A stretch of DNA of 64,000 nucleotides from Flavobacterium caeni. Its GTDB lineage: Bacteria; Bacteroidota; Bacteroidia; Flavobacteriales; Flavobacteriaceae. Within the stretch, counting starts at the first letter, position 1, and the number at the start of each line of letters is the position of its first letter. The stretch covers positions 1 through 64,000 of the forward strand of contig NZ_FMVF01000011.1 of the NCBI RefSeq assembly GCF_900101895.1. The letters run 5' to 3'. The position numbers were made by a program, and so were the translations under genes. Shown here piece by piece: positions 33,424 to 41,388 of this stretch. A model generated the notes under the pieces. That model did not search any database, had not been told where the DNA came from, and worked only from the letters and a program-made list of their open reading frames with translations.

Positions 33424-34584
33424 TTAATTGACTTGGAATTTGGTGCGTTTGCTTCCTTCATACATCTCGTATTTCACGAGTCGGGCCTCGAGGCTGCCGT
33501 TGAACAGCTTGATCTTGCGCGACGGCTTGAGTCCGACAAACTTCAGGGCTTCGAGGTTGCCGGTGATGAACCACGCGCTGGTCCCCGGATAATTTTGCTT
33601 GAGCGTGTCGCCGATCTCGCGGTAAAAACGTTCGAGTTGGATGTCCAGACGTTCGCCATACGGCGGATTGAACACCATGTGCAACGGGCCTTGCGTTTCT
33701 TTTTGCGTATCGAAGAAATTGCGTTCCGATACATTGATGTATTCCGACAGGTTGGCGTTGGCGATGTTGTCCTTGGCTTTGATCACAGCCGACGGCGCTT
33801 TGTCGTAGCCCGTGATCGTATAATGGAATTCGCGTACTTTTTTGAGCTGCGACTCCATGATCATGTCGAACAGCTCGGCATCCCAATCGTTCCATTTCTC
33901 GAACGCAAACTCCTTGCGGTTCAAATTGGCCGGCACGTTGCAGGCAATCATACCCGCTTCGATCAGGATGGTGCCGCTGCCGCACATCGGGTCCAGAAAA
34001 TCGCCTTGGCCGTCCCAACCCGAGAGCAACAACATGCCAGCAGCTAGTACTTCGTTGATGGGTGCGATGTTGGTGGCCGTCCTGTACCCGCGGTGGTGTA
34101 ACGAAGCGCCCGACGTATCGAGCGATACCGAACACTGGTCGCGGTCGATGTGCACGTTGATGCGCAAATCGGGATGTGCTTTGTCGATGCTCGGACGCGC
34201 GCCGGTATTCTTGCGGAACTGGTCTACGATGGCATCCTTGGTTTTTTGCGAGACGAATTCCGAATGGTTGAATTTTTCGGAATGTACGGTCGAATCGATC
34301 ACAAACGTACGGTTTTCGTTCATGTACTGCGACCAATCGATGGCCAAAATCCCTTTGTACAGGCTGTCTTCGTTGAATACGCGAAAGCTGTGGATGGGTT
34401 TCAAGATCTTGAGCGCCGTGCGCAGCGACAAATTGGCCTTGTACATGAACCCCTTGTCGCCGCGAAAACTCACCATGCGCGTACCGGTCTTGACATCCTG
34501 TGCGCCGAGCTGCTGGAGTTCCTTGGCCAGAATTTCCTCGAAACCGAAAAAAGTCTTGGCGATCATCTTGAAATTATTTTCCAT
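33424..34584 (-). CDS. THUMP-domain RNA methyltransferase (RlmL N-terminal / TrmN-like)
   Basis: A 386-residue enzyme starting MENNFKMIAKTFFGFEEILA (34584; MTM at 34590 is an alternative). An N-terminal THUMP domain binds RNA; C-terminal SAM domain has LDPMCGSGTILIEAGMIA and the N6-adenine/N2-guanine type active site NPPYGERLD. Most likely methylates guanine N2 of 23S rRNA (RlmL/RlmK-like activity) or tRNA. Divergent from the methyltransferase gene at 34643 with shared promoter region. Confidence 0.9.
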   Translation of the reverse strand: MENNFKMIAKTFFGFEEILAKELQQLGAQDVKTGTRMVSFRGDKGFMYKANLSLRTALKILKPIHSFRVFNEDSLYKGILAIDWSQYMNENRTFVIDSTVHSEKFNHSEFVSQKTKDAIVDQFRKNTGARPSIDKAHPDLRINVHIDRDQCSVSLDTSGASLHHRGYRTATNIAPINEVLAAGMLLLSGWDGQGDFLDPMCGSGTILIEAGMIACNVPANLNRKEFAFEKWNDWDAELFDMIMESQLKKVREFHYTITGYDKAPSAVIKAKDNIANANLSEYINVSERNFFDTQKETQGPLHMVFNPPYGERLDIQLERFYREIGDTLKQNYPGTSAWFITGNLEALKFVGLKPSRKIKLFNGSLEARLVKYEMYEGSKRTKFQVN

Positions 34585-34606
34585 CGTCATTTGCGGTATT
34601 TCCGTG

Positions 34607-34625
34607 CAAAAATACACTAAATTTG
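34607..34625. promoter_or_regulatory. Overlapping divergent promoters
   Basis: Minus-strand TATTTTTG (34614-34607) serves the THUMP gene and plus-strand TAAATTTG (34618-34625) serves the methyltransferase; they are only 3 bases apart. Confidence 0.55.
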
Positions 34626-34642
34626 CAGTCTAATCGACGACT

Positions 34643-35374
34643 ATGCAAAAAGAAGCCAACAATTGGTTTGCCTCTTGGTTCGACACGCCGTACTACCATA
34701 TTCTCTACAAGGAACGCAATTACCGCGAAGCGCAATTGTTCATGGACAATTTGACGCACTACCTCAACTTGCCCGAAAAGGCCAAGGTGCTCGATTTGGC
34801 TTGCGGAAAAGGACGGCACGCGATTTATTTGAGCCAGTTGGGTTTTGACGTGACGGGCGTAGATTTGTCGGAGAACAACATCCGCGAGGCGCAAAAGAAC
34901 ACCAACCAGTATTTGCATTTTCGCGTACACGACATGCGCCAGCCGTTTGCCGAAAAATTCGACGCGATCTTTAACCTGTTCACCAGTTTCGGGTATTTCG
35001 AGAACGACGACGACAACCTTAAGACGCTCGTCGCCATCAAGGAAAGCCTGTCGGAATACGGTTTTGCGGTGGTCGATTTTATGAATGTCAACCACGTCCT
35101 GGCCAACCTCGTACCAGAGGAAACCAAGCACGTAGACGGTATCGATTTTCACATCAAACGCTACCACATCGACGACCACATTTACAAGGAGATCGACTTT
35201 GAGGACCGCGGCAAGCAATTCCACTTTACCGAAAAAGTACGTGCGTTGTCGCTGCCTTGTTTCCAGCAACTCATGGAGCAAGCCGGGATTTACCTGCTCG
35301 ATACGTTTGGCGATTACAAACTGCGCAAATTCCACAAGACCGAAAGCGAACGCCTGATCATGATTTTCAAATGA
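34643..35374 (+). CDS. Class I SAM-dependent methyltransferase
   Basis: A 243-residue enzyme: VLDLACGKGRHAIYLSQLGF (motif I), GVDLSENNI, FDAIFNLFTSFGYFENDDD (post I) and the C-terminal CFQQLMEQAGIYLLDTFGDY common to small-molecule or tRNA methyltransferases. Substrate unknown. Overlaps the next gene (ATGA), so coupled to the ZIP transporter. Confidence 0.9.
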   Translation: MQKEANNWFASWFDTPYYHILYKERNYREAQLFMDNLTHYLNLPEKAKVLDLACGKGRHAIYLSQLGFDVTGVDLSENNIREAQKNTNQYLHFRVHDMRQPFAEKFDAIFNLFTSFGYFENDDDNLKTLVAIKESLSEYGFAVVDFMNVNHVLANLVPEETKHVDGIDFHIKRYHIDDHIYKEIDFEDRGKQFHFTEKVRALSLPCFQQLMEQAGIYLLDTFGDYKLRKFHKTESERLIMIFK

Positions 35375-36066
35375 TGAATTATTTGCTACCCCTTTTATCG
35401 GTACTCGTCGGCTACGGCATCGCGCTGTTTTTGAAACCCGACAAGAAAAAGAACCTCAAGCTGCTGCTGGCCTTTAGCGGATCGTTCCTGCTTTCGATTA
35501 CGGTCATGCACCTGTTGCCCGAAGTATACGAAGCCAATCATGCGCACGACGGACACGACCACGCCAATTTAACGGGCGTGTTCATCATGGCGGGCATCCT
35601 GTTCCAGATTGTCCTCGAGTTCTTTTCGAAAGGTGCCGAACACGGGCACGTGCACGGCCATGCCGAAATGCGCAACATGCCTTGGCTGTTGTTTACGAGC
35701 CTTTGCATCCATGCGTTCCTGGAAGGATTTCCGGTAAGCCACCACCACCATTTGGCCGTTGGGATCGCCATCCACCACTTGCCCATCGCAATCATCCTGA
35801 CGATTTTTTTCCTCAACGCACAACTCGACCGCAAAATCATTTTTGGGTTTATGGTGGCATTTGCGGCGATGACGCCTTTGGGTACGTTGGCCTCGGAATA
35901 CATCCCGACACTGGCGGCCTACTATACACAAATCACGGCCGTGGTCATCGGGATCCTGTTCCACATTTCGTCTACGATTATTTTTGAGACCACCGAAGGC
36001 CACAAGTTCAACATCGCCAAGGTATCGGTGATTGTACTGGGTATTTTGCTGGCGTGTCTGGTCTAG
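35371..36066 (+). CDS. ZIP family metal transporter
   Basis: A 231-residue protein with eight predicted helices. Histidine-rich loop HAHDGHDHANL and EHGHVHGHAE, then the conserved SLCIHAFLEGFPVSHHHHLA and VGIAIHHLPIAIIL segments (the H-x-x-x-E-G and H-x-x-x-A metal path). Imports Zn2+ or another divalent metal. Start ATG overlaps the upstream stop. Convergent with the next gene by 4 bases. Confidence 0.9.
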   Translation: MMNYLLPLLSVLVGYGIALFLKPDKKKNLKLLLAFSGSFLLSITVMHLLPEVYEANHAHDGHDHANLTGVFIMAGILFQIVLEFFSKGAEHGHVHGHAEMRNMPWLLFTSLCIHAFLEGFPVSHHHHLAVGIAIHHLPIAIILTIFFLNAQLDRKIIFGFMVAFAAMTPLGTLASEYIPTLAAYYTQITAVVIGILFHISSTIIFETTEGHKFNIAKVSVIVLGILLACLV

Positions 36067-36563
36067 AAGACGCTTTTCATTACCTTGAATTTGCCCGACG
36101 AATCGAAATCCATCGTGAGCAACTTGTTGTTGACCTTTCCGTCTTGGTCCTTGGTCGAAAACGAATTGGTCAAACTCCAGTCTTTGATGATCGGGTTGTA
36201 AGAAAGTCTTATTTCAGAAGGGGTGTAGCTGTGTTCGCGGTGCAGCGTGGCTTTGGCTTTTTGGTTGGCCATCAGTATGATTTGGTTGATTTTTTCAAGC
36301 CCGAGTTCGCGAAATGCCTTTTGCTGGCACACCACGCTCACCAAAAAACGGCAATCGCTTTCGCCATCGTTGATTTGACACGGCAGTTCGGTGACCACCA
36401 TGCGCCCTTCGGCCAATTTAAAATCCTTGGCGGCCAGCAACTTGTTCTTTTTTTGGATGGTTTGCGCCACCGGAGCGGTAGCATCGGTCGTTACATTTTG
36501 CTGCGCATGGCCCATCGCGGTCCCGAGCAACATCATACACATTAATTTCTTCATCGAATTCAT
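36063..36563 (-). CDS. Exported protein of unknown function
   Basis: A 166-residue protein with signal peptide (KKLMCMMLLGTAMGHAQQ). Mature part has two cysteines likely paired (LPCQINDGESDCRF, SVVCQQKAF) and a C-terminal beta hairpin region (GKVNNKLLTMDFDSSGKFKV). No match. Transcribed alone toward the ZIP gene. Confidence 0.7.
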   Translation of the reverse strand: MNSMKKLMCMMLLGTAMGHAQQNVTTDATAPVAQTIQKKNKLLAAKDFKLAEGRMVVTELPCQINDGESDCRFLVSVVCQQKAFRELGLEKINQIILMANQKAKATLHREHSYTPSEIRLSYNPIIKDWSLTNSFSTKDQDGKVNNKLLTMDFDSSGKFKVMKSVF

Positions 36564-36952
36564 AGATTTGGTGATTGGGGAACGCTAATATCCGAAAAAA
36601 AAGTATACGGCCGGTGTTAAAACTTTGGATTTTAACTGTTTAACAATCACGAGTTCGCAAAACCATAAAAAGCGTACATACTGATGTTTGCGTTTTGCGG
36701 ACAGATATTGCGCTCCCTACCAAAAGTCAACCGAAAACTTCGTAACTTTGGTTTCGCAATATTTTTGGACATTCGACATTCGACATTCGACATTCGACAT
36801 TCGACATTCGACATTCGACATTCGACATTCGACATTCGACATTCGACATTTATTGCGCTGCGCTCCATACAGTTCGGCTGCGCCTCGGGTCGACATTCGA
36901 CATTACGACTTTACGACTTTACGACTTTACGACTTTATGACTTTATGACTTT
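36564..36952. other. 389-base gap dominated by tandem repeats
   Basis: No gene. Contains the 7-bp GACATTC array (36768-36850), a spacer, a short GACATTC remnant at 36892 and the 8-bp ACGACTTT/ATGACTTT array that runs into murQ. Read as protein it gives FDIRHST repeats, but this is a by-product. Confidence 0.7.
36768..36850. repeat. 7-bp tandem repeat (GACATTC, about 12 units)
   Basis: Perfect period-7 array, 11 full units and a partial one. Same motif type (GTCGAAT/GACTTTT heptamers) occurs as remnants at 30905, 47600 and 48682. Confidence 0.95.
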
Positions 36953-36960
36953 ATGACTTT
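36905..36960. repeat. 8-bp tandem repeat overlapping the murQ start
   Basis: Seven perfect units: ACGACTTT x4 (36905, 36913, 36921, 36929) then ATGACTTT x3 (36937, 36945, 36953). The last unit supplies the murQ ATG. The period is not a multiple of three. Confidence 0.95.
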
Positions 36961-37780
36961 CACCAAAACCACCGAACAACCCTCCCACTACGATTCGCTC
37001 GAAAAAATGCCCGTGGCCGAATTGCTCGCGAGCATCAACAACGAAGATAAAACCGTACCGCATGCCGTCGAAAAAGCGCTTCCGCAAATCGAAGCGCTCG
37101 TGCTGCAGATTGTGACCCGCATGAAAAACGGCGGCCGTTTGTTTTACATTGGTGCCGGAACCTCGGGCAGGTTGGGGATTGTGGATGCTTCGGAGTGTCC
37201 GCCCACTTTTGGCGTACCGCACGACTGGGTCAACGGACTGATCGCGGGTGGCGACAAGGCCATCAGGCGCGCGGTAGAAAACGCCGAAGACGATGTCAAA
37301 CAGGCATGGATCGATTTGTCTGAATTTGACGTCAACACCAACGACACCGTAATCGGGATCGCCGCATCGGGCACGACGCCTTACGTTATTGGCGGGCTCG
37401 AAAAATGCAACGAAAATGGCATCTTGACCGGATGTATCACCTGCAACGACGGCAGTCCGCTCGCGCTTACCGCCCAATTTCCGGTTGTGGTGGTTGTGGG
37501 ACCCGAATTTGTTACCGGTTCTTCTCGAATGAAAGCGGGAACCGCGCAAAAACTTGTGCTCAACATGATTTCGACGGCCACGATGATCCAACTCGGGCGC
37601 GTCAAAGGCAACAAAATGGTCGACATGCAACTGAGCAACCACAAACTCGTCGACCGCGGCATCCGGATGATCATGGACGAAATTCCCGTGAACTATGACG
37701 AGGCGGGCGAATTGCTCGAAAAGTTCGGCAGCGTACGCAAGGCCGTCGACCAATACAACGCCGACCGTTTCAACCTCTAG
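36953..37780 (+). CDS. murQ: N-acetylmuramic acid 6-phosphate etherase
   Basis: A 275-residue SIS-domain enzyme. GAGTSGRLGIVDASECPPTFG is the MurQ signature with catalytic Glu81; GDKAIRRAVENAEDD and IAASGTTPYVIGGLEKC bind the phosphate, and GSSRMKAGTAQKLVLNM follows. Cleaves the lactyl ether of MurNAc-6-P to GlcNAc-6-P plus D-lactate in cell-wall recycling. The start codon lies in the last unit of an 8-bp tandem repeat, so slippage could change its leader. DUF6095 gene follows 28 bases on. Confidence 0.95.
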   Translation: MTFTKTTEQPSHYDSLEKMPVAELLASINNEDKTVPHAVEKALPQIEALVLQIVTRMKNGGRLFYIGAGTSGRLGIVDASECPPTFGVPHDWVNGLIAGGDKAIRRAVENAEDDVKQAWIDLSEFDVNTNDTVIGIAASGTTPYVIGGLEKCNENGILTGCITCNDGSPLALTAQFPVVVVVGPEFVTGSSRMKAGTAQKLVLNMISTATMIQLGRVKGNKMVDMQLSNHKLVDRGIRMIMDEIPVNYDEAGELLEKFGSVRKAVDQYNADRFNL

Positions 37781-37808
37781 AATAAATAATAGTAATAAAC
37801 AATAATCC

Positions 37809-38030
37809 TTGCACACCAACCGCCAAATACTCAACAAAGGCATCAAATACCTCGCCTGGGCGCTGCCGCTTTTTTTCGTCGGGCCCACCGTAATTTACAA
37901 TGCGTTCCAAAACGACCATACCGCCTGGCATTATCTGGTGCTGGCCGTGGGCGTAGCGATTTGTTTTTTTGCCGTTTTTTTTACGTTCAAGGGTTTGAAC
38001 ACCATCATGAAAAGCCTGTTCGGAAAATGA
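37809..38030 (+). CDS. DUF6095 family small membrane protein
   Basis: Seventy-three residues, two membrane helices (LAWALPLFFVGPTVIYNAF, LVLAVGVAICFFAVFFTF). The only usable start is a TTG at 37809, placed after an AATAATAGTAATAAACAATAA leader-like tract. Standard neighbour of murQ in flavobacteria. The downstream gene overlaps its stop by 4 bases. Confidence 0.8.
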   Translation: MHTNRQILNKGIKYLAWALPLFFVGPTVIYNAFQNDHTAWHYLVLAVGVAICFFAVFFTFKGLNTIMKSLFGK

Positions 38031-38602
38031 CACCCGATTTGATCAACATCGACCAAACCTACGACAGGGCGATTTTTCGCGAAAACCGGCTCGACGGACG
38101 CGAGTTCGATGGCTGCGTGTTCAACCAATGTGATTTTTCGGGGACGACGTTTTCTGGCTGTACGTTCATCGACTGCGAATTCATAGGCTGTAACCTGTCG
38201 ATGGCCCAACTGCCCAATACCGGATTGAAGACTGTAGCCTTTGTCGACTGCAAACTGCTCGGCATTCGCTTTGATGCCTGCGACGACTTTTTGTTTGCGG
38301 TGCGTTTTACCGATTGTACGCTCGACTATTCCTGGTTCTCGAAAAAGAAAATGCCCAAGACGGTGTTTGCGAACACATCGCTCAAGGGCGTCAATTTTGA
38401 AGCGACAGACCTGACCGCATCGACGTTCGACCACTGCAACCTCGACGAAGTGGTGTTCGACCAAACCAATCTCACGGGCGCCGATTTGTCTACCGCCTAC
38501 CACATTCGGCTCGATCCCGAACGGAACACCATCAAAAAAGCCAAATTCGCCACCGATTCCTTGCCCGGTTTGTTGGAAAAATACGACATCTGTATCGAAT
38601 GA
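38027..38602 (+). CDS. Pentapeptide repeat protein
   Basis: A 191-residue right-handed quadrilateral beta-helix: repeated A/C-(D/N)-(L/F)-x-x units such as CVFNQCDFSGTTFSGCTFID and STFDHCNLDEVVFDQTNLTG. Closest in style to the QnrB-like / McbG-like group that can protect gyrase, but many have other roles. Starts at 38027 with an ATGA overlap to DUF6095, so in the murQ operon. Confidence 0.9.
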   Translation: MTPDLINIDQTYDRAIFRENRLDGREFDGCVFNQCDFSGTTFSGCTFIDCEFIGCNLSMAQLPNTGLKTVAFVDCKLLGIRFDACDDFLFAVRFTDCTLDYSWFSKKKMPKTVFANTSLKGVNFEATDLTASTFDHCNLDEVVFDQTNLTGADLSTAYHIRLDPERNTIKKAKFATDSLPGLLEKYDICIE

Positions 38603-38746
38603 TGACGACCATATCTTGTGGTTAAGGTTTAAGCCCTGAATCGCATTTTCGCAAATTCAAGGACGCTTCCTCACCTCGAATTCCCCAAATTATTGTTTAC
38701 GGTCACAACGCAAAGCATTACCTTTACGTCAGATTTTTGAAAAACC

Positions 38747-39325
38747 ATGTCAACGCCCGACACTTCCTATCTCGAAAGCGCGATAAAGCAGTTCCAGTAC
38801 TACAAATTGCTGGGCGAAAAAGCAATCGCGCAACTCGAACCCGCGCAATTGTTCGTGTCGGTCGACGACGATACGAACAGCATTGCGGTCATCGTCAAAC
38901 ACCTTGCGGGCAATATGTTGTCGCGTTGGACCGATTTTTTGACATCGGATGGCGAAAAGCCATGGCGCAACCGCGACGACGAATTTGAGGACACCATAAG
39001 CTCGAAAGAGGAATTAATGACCTTGTGGGACCAAGGCTGGCAGTGTCTGTTTGACGCGCTGGCCGGGTTGACGCCTGCGCATTTGGGCCAAATCATCTAC
39101 ATCCGCAACGAAGGCCATACGGTGGTCGAGGCGATCAACAGGCAACTGGCGCATTATCCGTACCATGTAGGGCAAATTGTGTTCTATGCCAAGCAACTCA
39201 AGGCATCGGCATGGGACAGTTTATCGATTCCGAGGAATGCATCCAAGAGTTACAATGCGGATAAGTTCTCGAAGGAAAAAGCCGTTAAGCATTTTACCGA
39301 TGAGGAACTCAAAAAGTTTAAATAA
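38747..39325 (+). CDS. DUF1572 (DinB superfamily) protein
   Basis: A 192-residue four-helix bundle. DUF1572 pattern: YLESAIKQFQYYKLLGEKAI, NSIAVIVKHLAGNMLSRWTD (first His), YPYHVGQIVFYAKQL (second His). Similar yeast/bacterial relatives bind metal. Second DinB-like protein of the window (also at 12181). TACCTTTA near 38719 may be the promoter. Confidence 0.9.
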   Translation: MSTPDTSYLESAIKQFQYYKLLGEKAIAQLEPAQLFVSVDDDTNSIAVIVKHLAGNMLSRWTDFLTSDGEKPWRNRDDEFEDTISSKEELMTLWDQGWQCLFDALAGLTPAHLGQIIYIRNEGHTVVEAINRQLAHYPYHVGQIVFYAKQLKASAWDSLSIPRNASKSYNADKFSKEKAVKHFTDEELKKFK

Positions 39326-39349
39326 GATTTGAATTGATACGATAAACAC

Positions 39350-39420
39350 TAGCCCCGATTGCAGTGGAAATCCTTTTATGAGTTGCCAAACGAATAAAAG
39401 ATTGCAACGTAAAGCGGGTT
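39350..39420 (+). repeat. Palindromic intergenic element, copy D
   Basis: CTAGCCCCGATTGCAGTGGA, AATCCTTTTATG, loop, ATAAAAGATTGCAACGTAAA, GCGGG. The CCCCGAT ... GCGGG ends are as in copy H (57530). Confidence 0.75.
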
Positions 39421-39434
39421 CAAGCTCCTAAAAA

Positions 39435-39806
39435 ATGAAAAAATATTTACTCTTTATTTCGCTTATCGCCCTTGCTTCCTGCTACAACGTCGAGCGCAAC
39501 TGTACCGATTTCAAGAACGGCAAATTCCTTTCGGAAATCGAGATCGATGGTGTTAAGCACCAAACCGTCACCGTGCGCACCGATACGATGGTCATCGAGA
39601 CCTACAAAGGCCAAACCGATACGTCGTCGATACGTTGGGTGAACGATTGCGAATATGTGTTGCGCAAACACAACCCGAAAACGATGGCCGAAAAACGCGC
39701 GGTAAGCGTAAAAATTTTGACCACTTCGGATAAAACCTATACTTTTGAATTCGGAAGCGTGGGCCACGACAAAAAGCAAAAAGGCACCGCGACCCGTTTG
39801 AACTAA
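39435..39806 (+). CDS. Small lipoprotein, TerC neighbour
   Basis: A 123-residue lipoprotein (KKYLLFISLIALASCYNV). NCTDFKNGKFLSEIEIDGVK, TVRTDTMVIETYKGQTDTSS and CEYVLRKHNP show a beta-rich lipocalin-like small fold. Relatives in flavobacteria are sometimes mislabelled as topoisomerase. Seven bases before terC, so probably cotranscribed. Confidence 0.75.
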   Translation: MKKYLLFISLIALASCYNVERNCTDFKNGKFLSEIEIDGVKHQTVTVRTDTMVIETYKGQTDTSSIRWVNDCEYVLRKHNPKTMAEKRAVSVKILTTSDKTYTFEFGSVGHDKKQKGTATRLN

Positions 39807-39813
39807 TTTGGCC

Positions 39814-40584
39814 ATGGTAGAAATTTTATCCAACCCGAATGCGTGGGTAGCCTTGCTTACGCTGACCTTTCTCGAGATCGTACTCGGGATCGACAACATC
39901 ATCTTCATCTCAATCGTCACCGGAAAATTACCCGAGGAAAAACGCAAACGCGCCACCAAGATCGGTATGTTCCTGGCCATGTTCATGCGCATCGTTCTAT
40001 TGTTTGGGATCACCCTGCTCATTGCGATGAAAGCGCCCTGGTTTAGTTTCGACTGGGGTTTCATCAAGGCAGCGGTATCGGGGCAAGCCTTGGTGTTGTT
40101 GCTGGGCGGATTGTTCCTGATTTACAAAAGCACCAAGGAAATCCATGAAAAGGTCGATGAAAAAGGGCAAGAAGAAAAAGAGCTCGGCCAATCGGCGACC
40201 AAGAGTTTCAGCAGCGTGATCACACAAATCATCCTGATCGACCTGGTGTTCTCGTTCGACAGCATCCTGACGGCGGTGGGCATGACCAACGGCGTCGAGG
40301 GCGCGTTGTACATCATGATTACGGCTGTCGTGATTTCGGTTTTGATCATGATGCAATTTGCCGTGCCGGTAGGCGCCTTTGTAAACAAACATCCGTCGAT
40401 CCAGATCTTGGGGCTTTCGTTTTTGATCCTGATCGGGCTCATGCTGATCACCGAAGCGGCGCATTTGTCGAACGCGCTCATTTTTGGCAACCACGTCACG
40501 CCGTTGCCGAAAGGCTATCTGTATTTCGCGATTGCTTTCTCGTTGCTCGTCGAGGTGCTCAACATGAAAGTGAAAAAGAAGTAA
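39814..40584 (+). CDS. TerC family membrane protein
   Basis: A 256-residue protein of seven helices, start ATG at 39814. Conserved acidic membrane motifs: LEIVLGIDNIIFISIV in helix 1 and IILIDLVFSFDSILTAVGM in the middle; both Asp pairs are thought to bind metal (Mn2+ efflux in related proteins). Ends LVEVLNMKVKKK. Followed by a terminator. Confidence 0.93.
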   Translation: MVEILSNPNAWVALLTLTFLEIVLGIDNIIFISIVTGKLPEEKRKRATKIGMFLAMFMRIVLLFGITLLIAMKAPWFSFDWGFIKAAVSGQALVLLLGGLFLIYKSTKEIHEKVDEKGQEEKELGQSATKSFSSVITQIILIDLVFSFDSILTAVGMTNGVEGALYIMITAVVISVLIMMQFAVPVGAFVNKHPSIQILGLSFLILIGLMLITEAAHLSNALIFGNHVTPLPKGYLYFAIAFSLLVEVLNMKVKKK

Positions 40585-40602
40585 AACATCAGTTTTTTCA
40601 AT

Positions 40603-40642
40603 AAAAAACAATCCATGGGTTACGCCCGTGGATTTTTTGTTT
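40603..40642. terminator. Terminator after terC
   Basis: AATCCATGGG-TTAC-GCCCGTGGATT with A run before and T6 after. Confidence 0.8.
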
Positions 40643-40731
40643 TGTAGAATGTTGTAAGAATAGGTCGAAAAGCTGTAACCCCAGCCCTATCTGCGTTTGT
40701 TAATTTGGCTAAAACTTAAAAAGCAAATGTT

Positions 40732-41178
40732 ATGAAAAAGATTGCAGCCTTACTTACAGCAACCGTTTTGATCGTTTCATGTAAAAACACGGGCAATGAA
40801 GCCGGTGTCGCGGGCGATCCGCAACAAGCGACGATCGACTCGCTCAAAATGGAAATGGAACAACAAAAAGCCGAAATGGCCAAGCAACGCACCATCGATT
40901 CGATGAACGCAGTAGCTGCCGCCAGGGCCGAGCGCCAACGTCCGGTCATCGTCAACAATACACCCGCTTCGGCACCCGAAGAAAAACGCAAAGGGTGGAG
41001 CGGTGCAGCCAAAGGCGCAGTCATTGGTGCCGGTGTAGGCGCGGTTTCGGGCGCGCTGATCGACAAGGACAAACCGGGCCGTGGTGCGGTCATCGGCGGG
41101 TTGGCCGGTGGTGGATTGGGCGCGGGAACGGGTGCCGTGATCGATTCGGAAAAGAAAAAGAAAGAAGCGCAGAAATAA
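40732..41178 (+). CDS. Glycine-zipper lipoprotein (YMGG-like)
   Basis: A 148-residue lipoprotein: KKIAALLTATVLIVSC. Residues 40-75 form a coiled-coil-like helix (EMEQQKAEMAKQRTIDSMNA). Residues 95-140 are a glycine zipper: GAVIGAGVGAVSGALID and GAVIGGLAGGGLGAGTGAVI, which may insert into or span a membrane. Lys-rich tail. Related to SlyB/Rcp-type small envelope proteins. Role unknown. Confidence 0.8.
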   Translation: MKKIAALLTATVLIVSCKNTGNEAGVAGDPQQATIDSLKMEMEQQKAEMAKQRTIDSMNAVAAARAERQRPVIVNNTPASAPEEKRKGWSGAAKGAVIGAGVGAVSGALIDKDKPGRGAVIGGLAGGGLGAGTGAVIDSEKKKKEAQK

Positions 41179-41355
41179 TCTGTTATTCAAAAATACAAGC
41201 CAAGCGCTATGCAGATTGCCGCGTAATCCCTGCAGCGCTTGGTTTTCTTTTTCCTATTACATTGTATTAACGATCAGGCAACAACTTAACATTGGCTTAT
41301 CGTTTTGCTGTCGATTTGAAAAAACTGTATTAACCGCAACGTAAAATTCCCAAAG

Positions 41356-41363
41356 TAGTTTTG
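41356..41363 (+). promoter_or_regulatory. Promoter -7 box for phoX-like gene
   Basis: TAGTTTTG fits TAnnTTTG; 25 bases before the ATG at 41389. Confidence 0.6.
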
Positions 41364-41388
41364 TGTCCGAAACAACAAATCAATTAAA

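Noticed and set aside
36768-36850. CRISPR array
   Set aside because: Units are 7 bp with no spacers; a simple minisatellite.
36684-36956. ORF encoding FDIRHST repeats
   Set aside because: Product of the 7-bp and 8-bp tandem arrays, which are open in several frames.
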